Source: Amphibalanus amphitrite | Lineage: Eukaryota > Arthropoda > Thecostraca > Balanomorpha > Balanidae | DNA length: 64,000 bases | Reading direction: 5' to 3' | NCBI RefSeq assembly: GCF_019059575.1 | Contig: NW_024882028.1 | Coordinates: forward strand, 310,001 to 374,000 | In this document: in pieces, positions 1 through 9,070 of the stretch | Layout: every line of letters starts with the position of its first letter | Position numbering within the stretch: position 1 is the first letter of the stretch | Translations under genes and position numbers: made by a program | Notes under the pieces: model-generated | The model's database searches: none | Told to the model about the DNA's origin: nothing | Seen by the model: only the letters and a program-made list of their open reading frames with translations

Positions 1-24
1 CAACCAACCTTTTCTGTCTCACAG

Positions 25-211
25 CTGGACACCTTCTTTGGCAGATGACCGAAACAATCGACGTCACCGTACTGGTGCTGGCCGGCGCTGAGGAGGGCGG
101 TGCGCGGCGACGCCCCAGCCTTCCCCGGGCGGCGGAGCTCCTACAACTGTACAGCGCCTACATGCGGTCGGCGGCACCGCTGGGCGCGCTCCCCGCCGTG
201 GTCGTCTGCAG
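25..211 (+). CDS. RPTP exon (D2 PTP loop, first half)
   Basis: The acceptor is the pyrimidine-rich TTTTCTGTCTCACAG ending at 24 and the donor is CTGCAG|GTAACG at 211/212. The frame that stays open has two bases of a split codon first, then GHLLWQMTETIDVTVLVLAG, and ends with AVVVC plus the first two bases of an Arg codon. The Cys at the end is the position of the catalytic cysteine of a PTP loop. Confidence 0.8.
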
Positions 212-901
212 GTAACGCCCGGCACACAGACCACCCCGGCAGGATGTCCCCTCTCAGGATCACAAATCCATCCTGTACACAATGTCCGAATGCAAAACGG
301 TTCCGGGTAGAACGAACAGCTCCACCACGCCAGGGTGCGCTCCGGATGGTACTAATCCAGGCTCGCTGCTCTCCCAGGAACGGCGTGTCCGGGTGCGGCC
401 TGTTCCTGACGGTGTGTTTCGAGCTGGAGCACCTGAGCGAGGAACAGGAGCTGGACGTGGCGATGGCGGTGTCGGTGGTGCGCCGCAGTCGGCCACAGTT
501 CATCACAGGCCTGGTGAGCGTCATGTCTAGCTCGTTGGGCAACGTATAGTTCGGCAATGGAAAAGGAATGCTCAAGTCGAGCGCTCGCCATTCATTCCGA
601 CATCTCGCTCCTGGGAGGCTTATAAAAAAGGGGCGAATCGGAAACAAAAACAGCCTTTTAGCTAGGCAAAACCACGTATCCTGCGGACAATTGATCATCA
701 AGATGTGGCATGTTCTTGATAGTTACAATGGGATAACCTGAGATGCCATACATCATGCAAGCCTCATAGGCGTCCACATAAGTTTTCAACACGAAACTAA
801 CCTTGAAGCTCTATCTCTCATTCCAGGAGCAGTACCAGCTTTGCTACGATGTGGCTTTGTCGTGGCTGGACGCATTCGCAACCTACGCGAATTTCCAGTG
901 A
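25..901 (+). CDS. Receptor-type protein tyrosine phosphatase, C-terminal end (three exons, 25-211, 378-513, 827-901)
   Basis: Three plus-strand exons join in frame into the end of a PTP domain. The spliced product runs through AVVVCRNGVSGCGLFLTVCF and then EQYQLCYDVALSWLDAFATY to a TGA at 899-901. The CxNGVSGCG loop and the later RPQFI...EQYQ(F/L)CYD block are typical of the C-terminal half of receptor PTP domains, and a stop soon after this block fits a membrane-distal D2 domain. In active PTPs the loop is HCSAGxGR; here the Arg six residues after the Cys is Gly, so this domain should lack phosphatase activity, as is common for D2 domains that regulate or dock. Exons upstream (transmembrane segment, D1 domain) lie before the window. 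The exact receptor subtype cannot be told from this fragment. Confidence 0.85.
378..513 (+). CDS. RPTP exon (D2 domain, helix after the PTP loop)
   Basis: The exon follows CTCCCAG at 371-377 and ends at CTG|GTGAGC. It completes the split Arg codon and reads NGVSGCGLFLTVCFELEHLS, then ELDVAMAVSVVRRSRPQFIT. This matches the conserved PTP stretch in which a (V/I)xxG(S/A)(C/S)G(L/V)F block is followed by VDVFxxVxxxRxxRPxxV. The junction to the next exon is phase 0. Confidence 0.85.
827..901 (+). CDS. RPTP terminal coding exon
   Basis: The exon follows CTCATTCCAG at 817-826. It encodes EQYQLCYDVALSWLDAFATY and then ANFQ before TGA at 899-901. EQYxF/LxYD is the last conserved PTP helix, so the protein ends only about 18 residues after the fold, as many receptor PTPs do. 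Confidence 0.85.
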   Translation, partial: EQYQLCYDVALSWLDAFATYANFQ

Positions 902-2095
902 CTGGTCTGAAGTATCAGTGCTCGGGCTGCGCTTCAGCAACAAGAGGGGTTCGAAAAGCAGTGCCCCGGCTTCCCTTTCACCTGTTTGTGATATACAGGA
1001 CATGTTGGCCAAAGAAAGACAGGCACACCAGCATATAAGTATCTTTGCATGCGGACGCGCGCCAGGGACCCGCGATATTATCTATAGTTACGTGCGGGTT
1101 CGTTTCACGCGTGAATATTTCCTGTTTTAGGACTTCAATGTAATCGTGACCATTGAGCTGGTTATTAGTAATACGTGATTACACCAGAATGAGAGCTTGG
1201 CTTATATTTGTAGCAGTAATTCTTCGCAGATCACTCAGTTCGTCATATGCCTGGGTGTCGCTTATCAGTTAGTATTGTCTGCATTATGTGTGCATGGAAT
1301 ATATAGTGATGTTGTTAATGCCTCCGCGCCAATACTCGCCCCTGGAGCCAAATGTCCTTCAACTGCTCTTACATATCCGAGCTTTTCGCTACCTTACCAT
1401 AGTCACGCATGACATATGTTTGATGTTTTATGCTTCGGTGTCATTGCGCGATGTCTGTAAGGCATATGCTTATGTTATAAAACTTTCAATACAAGATATC
1501 AGATATAGACTACTTAATCTATACTGAAAATACAGTAACAACTGTATAAGTTATTTCATCAGGGTTCTATTTAAAATGAAACAGTGGTGCCATCGTCAAG
1601 GAGCTCATTGGCACACTATTAGCACACTATACATCCCCCGTACTGCGTAGCTGACTAATGCGTCAATGCTTGATGAGAGGTGATTGGGTTGTAACTGGTC
1701 ACCGGCAACCAACACTTTGGTTCAGTTGGCTTATGCAGTAATATGCATCCTTGATGAGTGTGAGAGGTGTGTGGATCAAAGCCGACGCTGTCGACCTCAA
1801 ACTCTTCTTCCAGCCAAAACACAGACAATGGCTGTCACTGGACAAGTTAGTTGTACTTGTGATGTAAACCAGATGTAGGTAAACTAGCACATGGCTGTAG
1901 GGATGCCAGCATTACCAAGGCACACAAAGGTCAATGCCGATTATAAATCAGTTGTTAGCAGATGAGTGTCATGTACTAGATGGCCTAGCAGGTACAGAAA
2001 CAAGTTGAAGTCGCTTTTTAGATTAACATTTAGGGCAGGGGAACCATCTAGATGCCCAGGACAGGACAAGACACACAATGCTTATATCTATAATA
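902..2095. other. Probable RPTP 3' UTR and intergenic DNA
   Basis: No gene is seen here on either strand; the short open frames lack codon or family signal. The stretch directly after the phosphatase stop is presumably its 3' UTR. No AATAAA was noticed on the plus strand before 2113-2118, which lies inside a small transposon. Confidence 0.4.
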
Positions 2096-2279
2096 TACAG
2101 TATAATCCACTTAATAAATCCTCGGACAATTAATCCAACCGCTTATTGTGGCCACTTGAGCTGTTCACGGATTTTCTCCGTATGTAGAAGCATAACTGAC
2201 CTCGATTAATAAACCCACCGCTTAATAAATCCAAAAGGCTGTGTAACCGAGGTGGATCTATTAAGCGGATTCTACTGTA
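2096..2279. mobile_element. pogo/Tigger-like MITE, TA target site
   Basis: About 180 bp flanked by TA on both sides. The ends are inverted: CAGTATAATCCACTTAATAA on the left, and the right end read in reverse begins CAGTAGAATCCGCTTAATAG. TIRs starting CAGT(A)xAA with a TA duplication are typical of the pogo/Tigger branch of Tc1/mariner elements. There is no transposase, so it is non-autonomous. The inside also carries the AATAAA words at 2113 and 2213. Confidence 0.7.
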
Positions 2280-2339
2280 ACTGTATTTTAGATTCTTACA
2301 ACCTTCCAGTAGAAACAAATAGGGGAGACCAGGGCAAAG

Positions 2340-3180
2340 TGGCCACCCTAACGCAAAATTGACCTGACCTTAGGATCAAGTGACCTAACCTCAGAAAAAG
2401 TTAGAACCCTCGTCATAGCTACACCGACTGAACGATCGCCTTGAAACTGTCAGCGATTGATAAGGGTACCAGCATATATGAAATAGGTATATATTTCAGA
2501 ATTTTGATTTGAGTGACCTAAGGTCAGGTCAATTTTGCGACCTCTCCATTAGGTAGGTATAAGTCAATGGGAGAAAATTGAAAGGCGCCTTTTTTTGTAC
2601 GAACGTCATTCAAAGCACTCTCAAACACCGAGTTACGGGTAAACTCGATAAGCTGAAGCGAAAATGGCACCTGTGACCTCTCCTGATGTCGGATGTCCTG
2701 AGGTCATATCAGGTCATGAAAGATCCCCAGCATTGATAGAAACATGCTAGAGCGATGAAAATACCTCAGGTGTGTTCAGCTCGACGATACGGATCGACTG
2801 ATGTGCAACATGACCTATTCTCGTCTGGTCATGACCTTGACCTGAATTCAAATTTTAAAAATGACCTTTCAAGGTCAACTTATAATTCATTCGACGCGTC
2901 TCGACGAGAGGGGCACGGGGCTGGCAAAAGCAATATCGCGGCTCTCTTGAATTCGTGAAAACGGCTATTTTTAGTTGTTGCCCTCTGGAGGCAAACCGTT
3001 CACCTGAGGTCAAATCTGAGGACATGCAGGCGAAAGAGCATTAAAAGAGCTATCGAATGCGCTTTTCCGCGGCGCTGTAACTCTATTGGTTCCCGAGTTA
3101 GCCGTCGGGTGTTTCGAAAATTGTTGAAAGACAAAATTTGACCTTTGATGCCTCTGGTGACCAGACCTTTAGCCTCACCT
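2340..3180 (+). mobile_element. Fragment of the GGTCA-rich TTAA MITE family
   Basis: The stretch keeps the internal order seen in the full element at 30321-31520: paired TGACCTGACC motifs, a block containing CATAGCTACACCGA, TATATxTCAGAATTTTGAT, the TCAATGGGAGAAAATTGAAA block, TTCAGCTCGACGATACGGAT, and the GCTTTTCCGCGGCGCTGTAA block. The G-run/C-run ends and TTAA sites are missing, so it is a truncated copy. No protein is encoded. Confidence 0.65.
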
Positions 3181-3323
3181 TAACAATATATAATATTTTC
3201 ATGAAAAATGTGCTTAGCCTATAAGTAAAAGGGTAGTAACGATAGATTCAGTGGCGAAGCTATTAAAACTTCAACTTTGTTAAGCCGCAGGTAGGACCTT
3301 TTCGAGCATCTTAAAGTGAACAT

Positions 3324-3385
3324 CCCACCTTAACATTAGTTTTGAGTTGAGATAGCCAAATTGGTGGCCATGGCCAGAAAATAGA
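3324..3385. mobile_element. Small fragment of the 0.48-kb TTAA MITE
   Basis: CCACCTTAACATTAG followed by GAGTTGAGATAGCCAAA matches the inner end of the elements at 35079-35567 and 38176-38654. Only about 60 bp is recognisable here. Confidence 0.5.
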
Positions 3386-3894
3386 TTTGACCACATAGAT
3401 TTGACCCATCTTGAAGCTTTGACCACAGTTTCCCCGACCGAACTCTACCTTGCACGAACCAGAAGCAGAAGCACATACCTAAGTGATGGCTCCCTTGTAG
3501 CCATAACGGGAGCAAGATTCTTACAAATAAACGGAAATAAGTCGTTAAATTTGGGCTCTGATTAACAGTAAAGCAGTCATGAGAGGCTGAAATGGTAAAA
3601 AAATAACCGACTTAAGAAAAGGTGCCGCAGGTCCAAAAACTACAGTTTCATTTTTTGTATGATTAGTACTGTCTGGTGGGGCAATGTGAGGGGTAATTAA
3701 CTAATGCAAAGGCTTGGGTTGGGTGGCCTAATATTTTTTTGTTTAAAAAAGTTTTTTTTTCAGGTTTCAGTGCTGTGATGAAATAAAGGTGGCCTAAATC
3801 CAGTGAGAAAAGAGGAGTTAGGACTTAAGAGTAGTTACCCTAGGTTTGGCTCCTTCAGTCTCTAGCCATCCAGTGAAAATCTCTTAGATGAGGC

Positions 3895-3975
3895 CCTGGG
3901 TCACTTTATGTGACCTGACCTTCAGTGACCTAGGTCTGAAACTCACAACATGTGCAGAAAAGATGCATAATAAGG
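3895..3975 (-). mobile_element. Short reverse-orientation GGTCA MITE fragment
   Basis: The GTGACCTGACCTTCAGTGAC stretch followed by AACATGTGCAGAAAAGATG matches, in reverse, the segment near the start of the full elements (for example 30430-30490). The remainder of 3180-4680 shows only AT-rich non-coding sequence. Confidence 0.5.
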
Positions 3976-4684
3976 TTAACCAAAAACTGGGGCTGTTCAA
4001 ACAACTACCACTCACCAGCAGGTCACAGGTTAAGAAAATGGCAACTGACCATGCATGTCTATGTAGATCTAAGAACAGCAGAATACAGGGCACTGATTAG
4101 GTACCTATATTATTTTCTGTATCATTTCATACTCCTAACAGCTAGGCACCAATAAAAAATATAAATCATGTTCAAACTTTTGCCACATATAAAACAATAC
4201 ATGCTCACCAGAAAGTCATAGGCAATCTGTTAGCATTTTCAAAAACCTACTGTAAATTGCAAATTAAGCATCATTTAAAAAAAAAAAGATTTATGCAGAT
4301 TGCAGGGAGTTTAAGTGGTAGGTACAGCCCACCACTGAAGTAATGTGCGGCTATACCAATCTCAACAGAATGGCTTTGACTGTTGAAAAGGAGGTAATTC
4401 AGGAGTGTATAGCTAATGATAAATTTGCAGCTGAAAGCTTGACAATACATGTAATCTATATTTCAAGTTTCATTGTAGTCTGGCACATCATTCTTGTTCT
4501 TGAGATACAAAAGCAAAGCATAAGCATGACTGAAAGCACATGTTACCTCTGTGCTGGACTGTACACACACATCAATTTTAACTTTCAGGAGTGAGTGACA
4601 TAGACAGTGGTGAGTGATGTCTGGCCTGGCCTGCTCCAAAAGTGATCGCTGCCCTGTTCTAACCCTGTTTCACTATCCTATCAT

Positions 4685-4690
4685 TTTAAT
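4685..4690 (-). terminator. Possible TRIR poly(A) signal (ATTAAA)
   Basis: TTTAAT on the plus strand reads ATTAAA on the gene strand, about 290 bases after the TRIR stop. No closer AATAAA was found. This is weak evidence on its own. Confidence 0.25.
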
Positions 4691-4976
4691 ATCAAAAAAA
4701 TTGTTTTTGATGATGACATATATTGAATGTTGTTGATGAAGCTTCCACTAACTTTGAAGCAGCACTGCATGATAAATGGACAGACACTTGCCTGTGAGTG
4801 CGATAACCAGCAGGAATCAAAACTTTGCACTGCACTGCTGGCAACCATCTTCAGAGACAGGGTTGGCCATTGATAGTTGATACCAACCTCTTTCAATGTA
4901 CATTGGACATACACACATCCTCATGGTTTTTTCAAATTGAGACAGTCAAACTGACAAAACCAGTCCACTGTTTCAG

Positions 4977-5438
4977 TCATTTCACCAGTGGCCTCGTCTT
5001 TCCTTCCTCCTGACATGACTGATCCTTGTATTTCTTGACTTCCGACATGTACTGCGACCATGCATCTTTCTTTTCAGTGTCTTCATCTTCATCCTGCTTT
5101 GCCTTTTTCACTTTTCCTGTGGGAAGTATCTTCCCACCACGCCTTTTGCCCACAAATCCATACTTTGGTCTCGGTATCTCCTTTGCAGACTTCTTACTCT
5201 GCTCAGGTTCACTCTCTGCTGCCTGAGACGAAACCGGCGCAGGGCCACTGACTTGACCGACCGTAGACGTGCTTGGCTTTGAAGTACCACTTTGCTGAGC
5301 TTTTTTAAACATTTCTAGAAAGCTTCCATCATTTTTGAAAACGTTTGCAGGCATTTTAACTTCATCTGGAGTAGGGATTGTTCCTCGTTCACGTCCAAGT
5401 CGCCTGTCACCCGACGCCATATTCGTCAAACTTACCAA
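4977..5438 (-). CDS. TRIR: TRIR (telomerase RNA component interacting RNase) homologue, single exon
   Basis: The 153-codon frame reads minus from ATG 5438 to a stop at 4977-4979. The second Met (5420, MASGDRRLGR) may be the true start, because the family starts with a short basic Met-Ala stretch. The C-terminal half carries the family signature in order: VFKNDGSFLEMFKKAQQ, a linker rich in Ser/Pro/Gln, YGFVGKRRGGKILPTGKVKK, an acidic run, DAWSQYMSEVKKYKDQSCQE, and the terminal KTRPLVK that also ends human TRIR (C19orf43). Human TRIR is reported to be an exoribonuclease that trims telomerase RNA; activity here is inferred only by homology. The human gene has introns but this copy has none, so it could be an intact retrocopy or a lineage with intron loss. 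Confidence 0.9.
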   Translation of the reverse strand: MVSLTNMASGDRRLGRERGTIPTPDEVKMPANVFKNDGSFLEMFKKAQQSGTSKPSTSTVGQVSGPAPVSSQAAESEPEQSKKSAKEIPRPKYGFVGKRRGGKILPTGKVKKAKQDEDEDTEKKDAWSQYMSEVKKYKDQSCQEEGKTRPLVK

Positions 5439-6289
5439 GGACTCAATATTTATTTAACGACGAAGTTACGACAAAACAATCCTCAGTGTAAATGACGTCA
5501 TTAGTTTGAACCGAGATCTACGAGACGTCCCTCACTGTCGCCTGCATTAGTAGGGGAAGGATAGTGCATAATGCCGGGGCAATATGAGACAGTGCATACT
5601 GCATTTTATCGTAATTCGTAACCCGCGCCGGGCCGGTGCTCGGCGCCAACCCTGCCGGGCCGGAGAGGTGTCTGAACTCTCTTTTACGATTTTCGTAAAA
5701 ATTACAGGGTACCTAGGTATACTTTCGAAGGCGATCTAGCTGATGGCACCGGTCGCTACTCGCTCAGAATTCTTTTGCGCGTGGCACGTGCGTTTCAATT
5801 TTCGGCTTTCGCCCATGTTTATAAGTCAATGGGGTTTTGGGACACTTTTTGCGCGATCGCAAATGGCGGGAAAACGAGCCAAGGAAGAGGTGGTTTTCTT
5901 CCCAGCATTTTATGGCAAACACGTTCCGGTACACGCCCGTGTGCGCCGGTTGGGACTTTTCAATTAAGAACAATCACTATTCTTTAGAATTGTGATTTTC
6001 TATTGAAAATCCCAACCTGAGCTACCTCTCTAAGGGGGTGTTTAACGTTTCTGCCGCGATTTTGGTCATTTTGATCGCCGCCGAAACGGCACGGTCAACT
6101 TTCTTGCCATTTTCAGCGTTTGGTCTCGTATGGGGGAGCTAACTTCTGGCAAAGTTGCATAGAATATAATGGGCCCGTTTTGGGGTAATCGGCACGTGCA
6201 TTTTCCAATAGGGTTAACATGGGAAAAATTTAAAATGCGATTAAATGCGATTAAAACATCGATTAAAACATCGATTGCGATTAAAACGT

Positions 6290-6680
6290 CGTATTAGAAG
6301 TACGATGTTTGAGAGCGTTCGGAATGACTTCCGTCAAAAAAGGCGCCTTTCAATTTTCTCCCATTGACTTACATAATGGAGAGGCCGCAAAATTGACCTG
6401 ACCTCAGGTCACCGATGTCTTAATTCCGAGATATACATTTTGTGTGTGATGTTACTGTTATCAATCGTAGAAAATTTCAAGGTGATCGTTCGGTCGTTGC
6501 AGCTATGACGAGGATTCTAGCTTTTCTGAGGTGAGGTCGCTTCACGTAACCTGGTGACCTGACCTTGAGTGACCTGGGTCTGAAATTTTCACAACATGTG
6601 CGGAAAAGATGTATAAATTTGCGCTCCGCCGTTTTTGAGATATCTGCGGAAAACTTTAGAAGGGGGGGGGGGGCTGTGGA
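6290..6680 (-). mobile_element. Reverse-orientation GGTCA MITE fragment with G-run end
   Basis: Read in reverse it has the family order: a G/C-run end (G-run at 6663-6673), the CGGCGGAGCGC-like block, the CACATGTTGTGAAAATTTCA block, GGTCAGGTCACCAGG, the TCATAGCTGCA block and the TTGACCTGACC/GGGAGAAAATTGAAAGGCGC block. The far half is missing. Confidence 0.6.
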
Positions 6681-7399
6681 ACATGTGCACGGTGCGCGAA
6701 TGAATAATGCAGCCCATGCATGTAAAAGGCTTGGATATTGACGTCATCAGCGGTGACGCCATCCACTGGATGACGTCACCGCTGATTCATCCGCGCACCA
6801 CACAGTGCGATTCTCGGAATCGCGATCCAACGCCACCAGCCGGACCTCGGAACTCGTATCGTGATTTCAGCTATAGCCCGGTAGTGGCGAGATCAGCTCG
6901 CTTTCAGTTGATTCATCTTGTCGGTTGTGTACCGATAAACTGAAACACAAAATACCTACTGCAGTTCTCTCGACCAGAGATTGGAATCCACAAACCCAGC
7001 GGCCTCTGGCCTCTGCTTGGACCACAAGTTTGCGCGGCGTCACGCTGCTGGCTCTGAGTTCTGACCTCTATGGGTCACAGGTTACGACCCTGGCTTGGCC
7101 TCCCGCAGCTTGGGAGCGGCGCAATTCCCGCACTGGTAGCTCGAGGTGAAGCCAATAACGGGTGCGGCAGCGAAGCTATCACATAACTAAATAATAAAAA
7201 CTTGTGTGTGACAGCCGAAAAAAGAACGGCGGGTGGCGCGAGTTTGGGTACAAAATTGATTCCTAAGTTTTCGGTACCCGACTTAGCGTAGTGCTAAGCG
7301 TTACTTTTGAATGTATAATGTAAGATCAAAAGTTGTTGGTTTTATTGAGCTCTTGAGCCATAACAAGACCCTCTCTCCCACGCCGAGTTTTATTCAATA

Positions 7400-7618
7400 T
7401 TTTCACCGTGCGGTCGCGTCTGGCGGGCTGTGGTGACTGGCAGCGCCGGAGGCACCTCCAGCTCGTGGAGGCCGCACGGCGTCGGTCGGTCGGGCTCGGC
7501 CACCGGCTCAGTCCACCGTACCAGCTCGAGACAGGAGGGGTGCGCCCGGAACGGCCGAGGCGACAAGGACCGCTGCTGGCAGACGAGAGGAGGTTGACAG
7601 GAGCGGCCAGGTTACCAG
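7400..7618 (+). other. Possible untranslated first exon of the zinc-finger gene
   Basis: A GC-rich block ends at a good donor, GTTACCAG|GTGAGG. It lies upstream of the zinc-finger exons on the same strand and is flanked by AT-rich DNA, as expected of a promoter-proximal exon. There is no direct proof that it joins the exon at 8983, and the block could also be unrelated. Confidence 0.25.
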
Positions 7619-8227
7619 GTGAGGAGGACCCTGGGGCTAATTATGCGGCTGGCATTGGTACTTACAAGTGAGAAGGTTCGGGATCCGGTGTGGCGAAATG
7701 TGGGACGCCGTCGTGGTTCTTTGCGGTCGACGGGTGCTCCGTTTGGGACTCGATCGTCCAGACTCAGAGTGACCGGTTGAATTAAGTACTGGGATACCAT
7801 CCCTGTTCTAAGGATATTTCAGGTTTTGTTCTCGACCTCAGCTCTTGTGAGTGTGACGCACCAGCCAATGGTCTCAATCGTCTCCTTGTTATTTTCTCAT
7901 CCCTTGGCCCAGAAATGGACCCGAAATAAATAGAAGGATATGAAACTGACAAAACAACCCGAACAAAACCCAAAGCATTTGTATGTTGTACATGCGGCAT
8001 GTCCCTACTTTGCAAATAGATTACTACCAAAAATGTCTCAAATGTCGGACTTAATGCCGACTAAAATGTCGACAAAATGTCGGCTTGAGCAAAACAGCTC
8101 TGTTATGCGCGCTAGTCCAGTCTCGGTCTTATCCATGTGCGTTGGCGGCCCAGGGTCAGGCGTAGGTTTCGTTTCCTTGAATTGTCCGCTGGCCGCCAAC
8201 CAGGCCACCGACCCGGCAGTCAGCGCC

Positions 8228-8435
8228 CAGTTTGTCCCCCCCCCCCCACCCAGTGTCTGCGTCCCACCAGACAGCCAGTGTCTGCGTCCCACCCAACACT
8301 CCCGGCACCTGCAGTGTCTGCGCACCGGCCCGGGCTTTCCTACAGTCCGCCCAGTCGCGGCACCAGTCGCGGCACCAATCGCGGCACCAATCACGACACC
8401 AGTCGCCCACCAGTCGCGGCACCACTCGCTTACCA
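8228..8435 (+). repeat. Two short tandem-repeat arrays (CAGTGTCTGCG and GTCGCGGCACCA units)
   Basis: CAGTGTCTGCGTCCCACC recurs at 8250-8325 after a C-run. From 8352 to 8430 a 12-bp unit close to GTCGCGGCACCA is repeated about six times, with variants. Frames crossing it are low-complexity and are not considered genes. Confidence 0.7.
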
Positions 8436-8982
8436 ATGGCCCACCATGGGCGCTCGCCCGGCCGTCACGAGGCTCCGGTTTACACGCAGCCCGCTGCCGG
8501 AAACGGTGACATCATGGCGTCATTTACCTGCCGATATCGGAGCCCCAAATAAGGTCCTGGAATGTGGTTCGCCTTCATGTCATTGTCATGACCACTTTCA
8601 GTGACTTATGCGTGGAGTAGGTATACATGTTGGCTGGGTATATATTCGACATGGGCAGCGCCATTCGTCCCCGTGCCGTCATCCAGACGGTATGTGGAGT
8701 CGCAGTACCAGGAGCTCCATCAGGTTCATAGTCGCCAGTCGGAACCCCAAATAATAATTTTCTTTTCGTATGGCAGCTCTATTATCACGGTGTACGTTTT
8801 TTGGCTCTGATCCCCAATCTTAAAACCTTTTGCTCTGCAGATTGTTTGTCCCTATGTTCAAACTTTAACTCGGTCAGATCCAGATTAATAACAACCATGG
8901 CCGAAACAATCTTGTTTAGGCTGTGACTGAATGGAAGCTAAGCCACTCCCTCCGCGCGGTCACTGCCACAGTCGTTTTTCAG

Positions 8983-9070
8983 GTGCCGACTCGCAGTTCG
9001 GAGAACATGTCCCAGACGATGAGGGTGCAGCGGCCACTGCGCTGCAGTGACTGTGACATCGACTTTCCGA
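8983..9070 (+). CDS. Zinc-finger gene exon with CSDC pair
   Basis: Acceptor GTCGTTTTTCAG ends at 8982 and the donor is TTCCGA|GTGAGT. The frame reads VPTRSSENMSQTMRVQRPLR and CSDCDIDFP. The first Met in the exon is at 9007. Confidence 0.55.
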
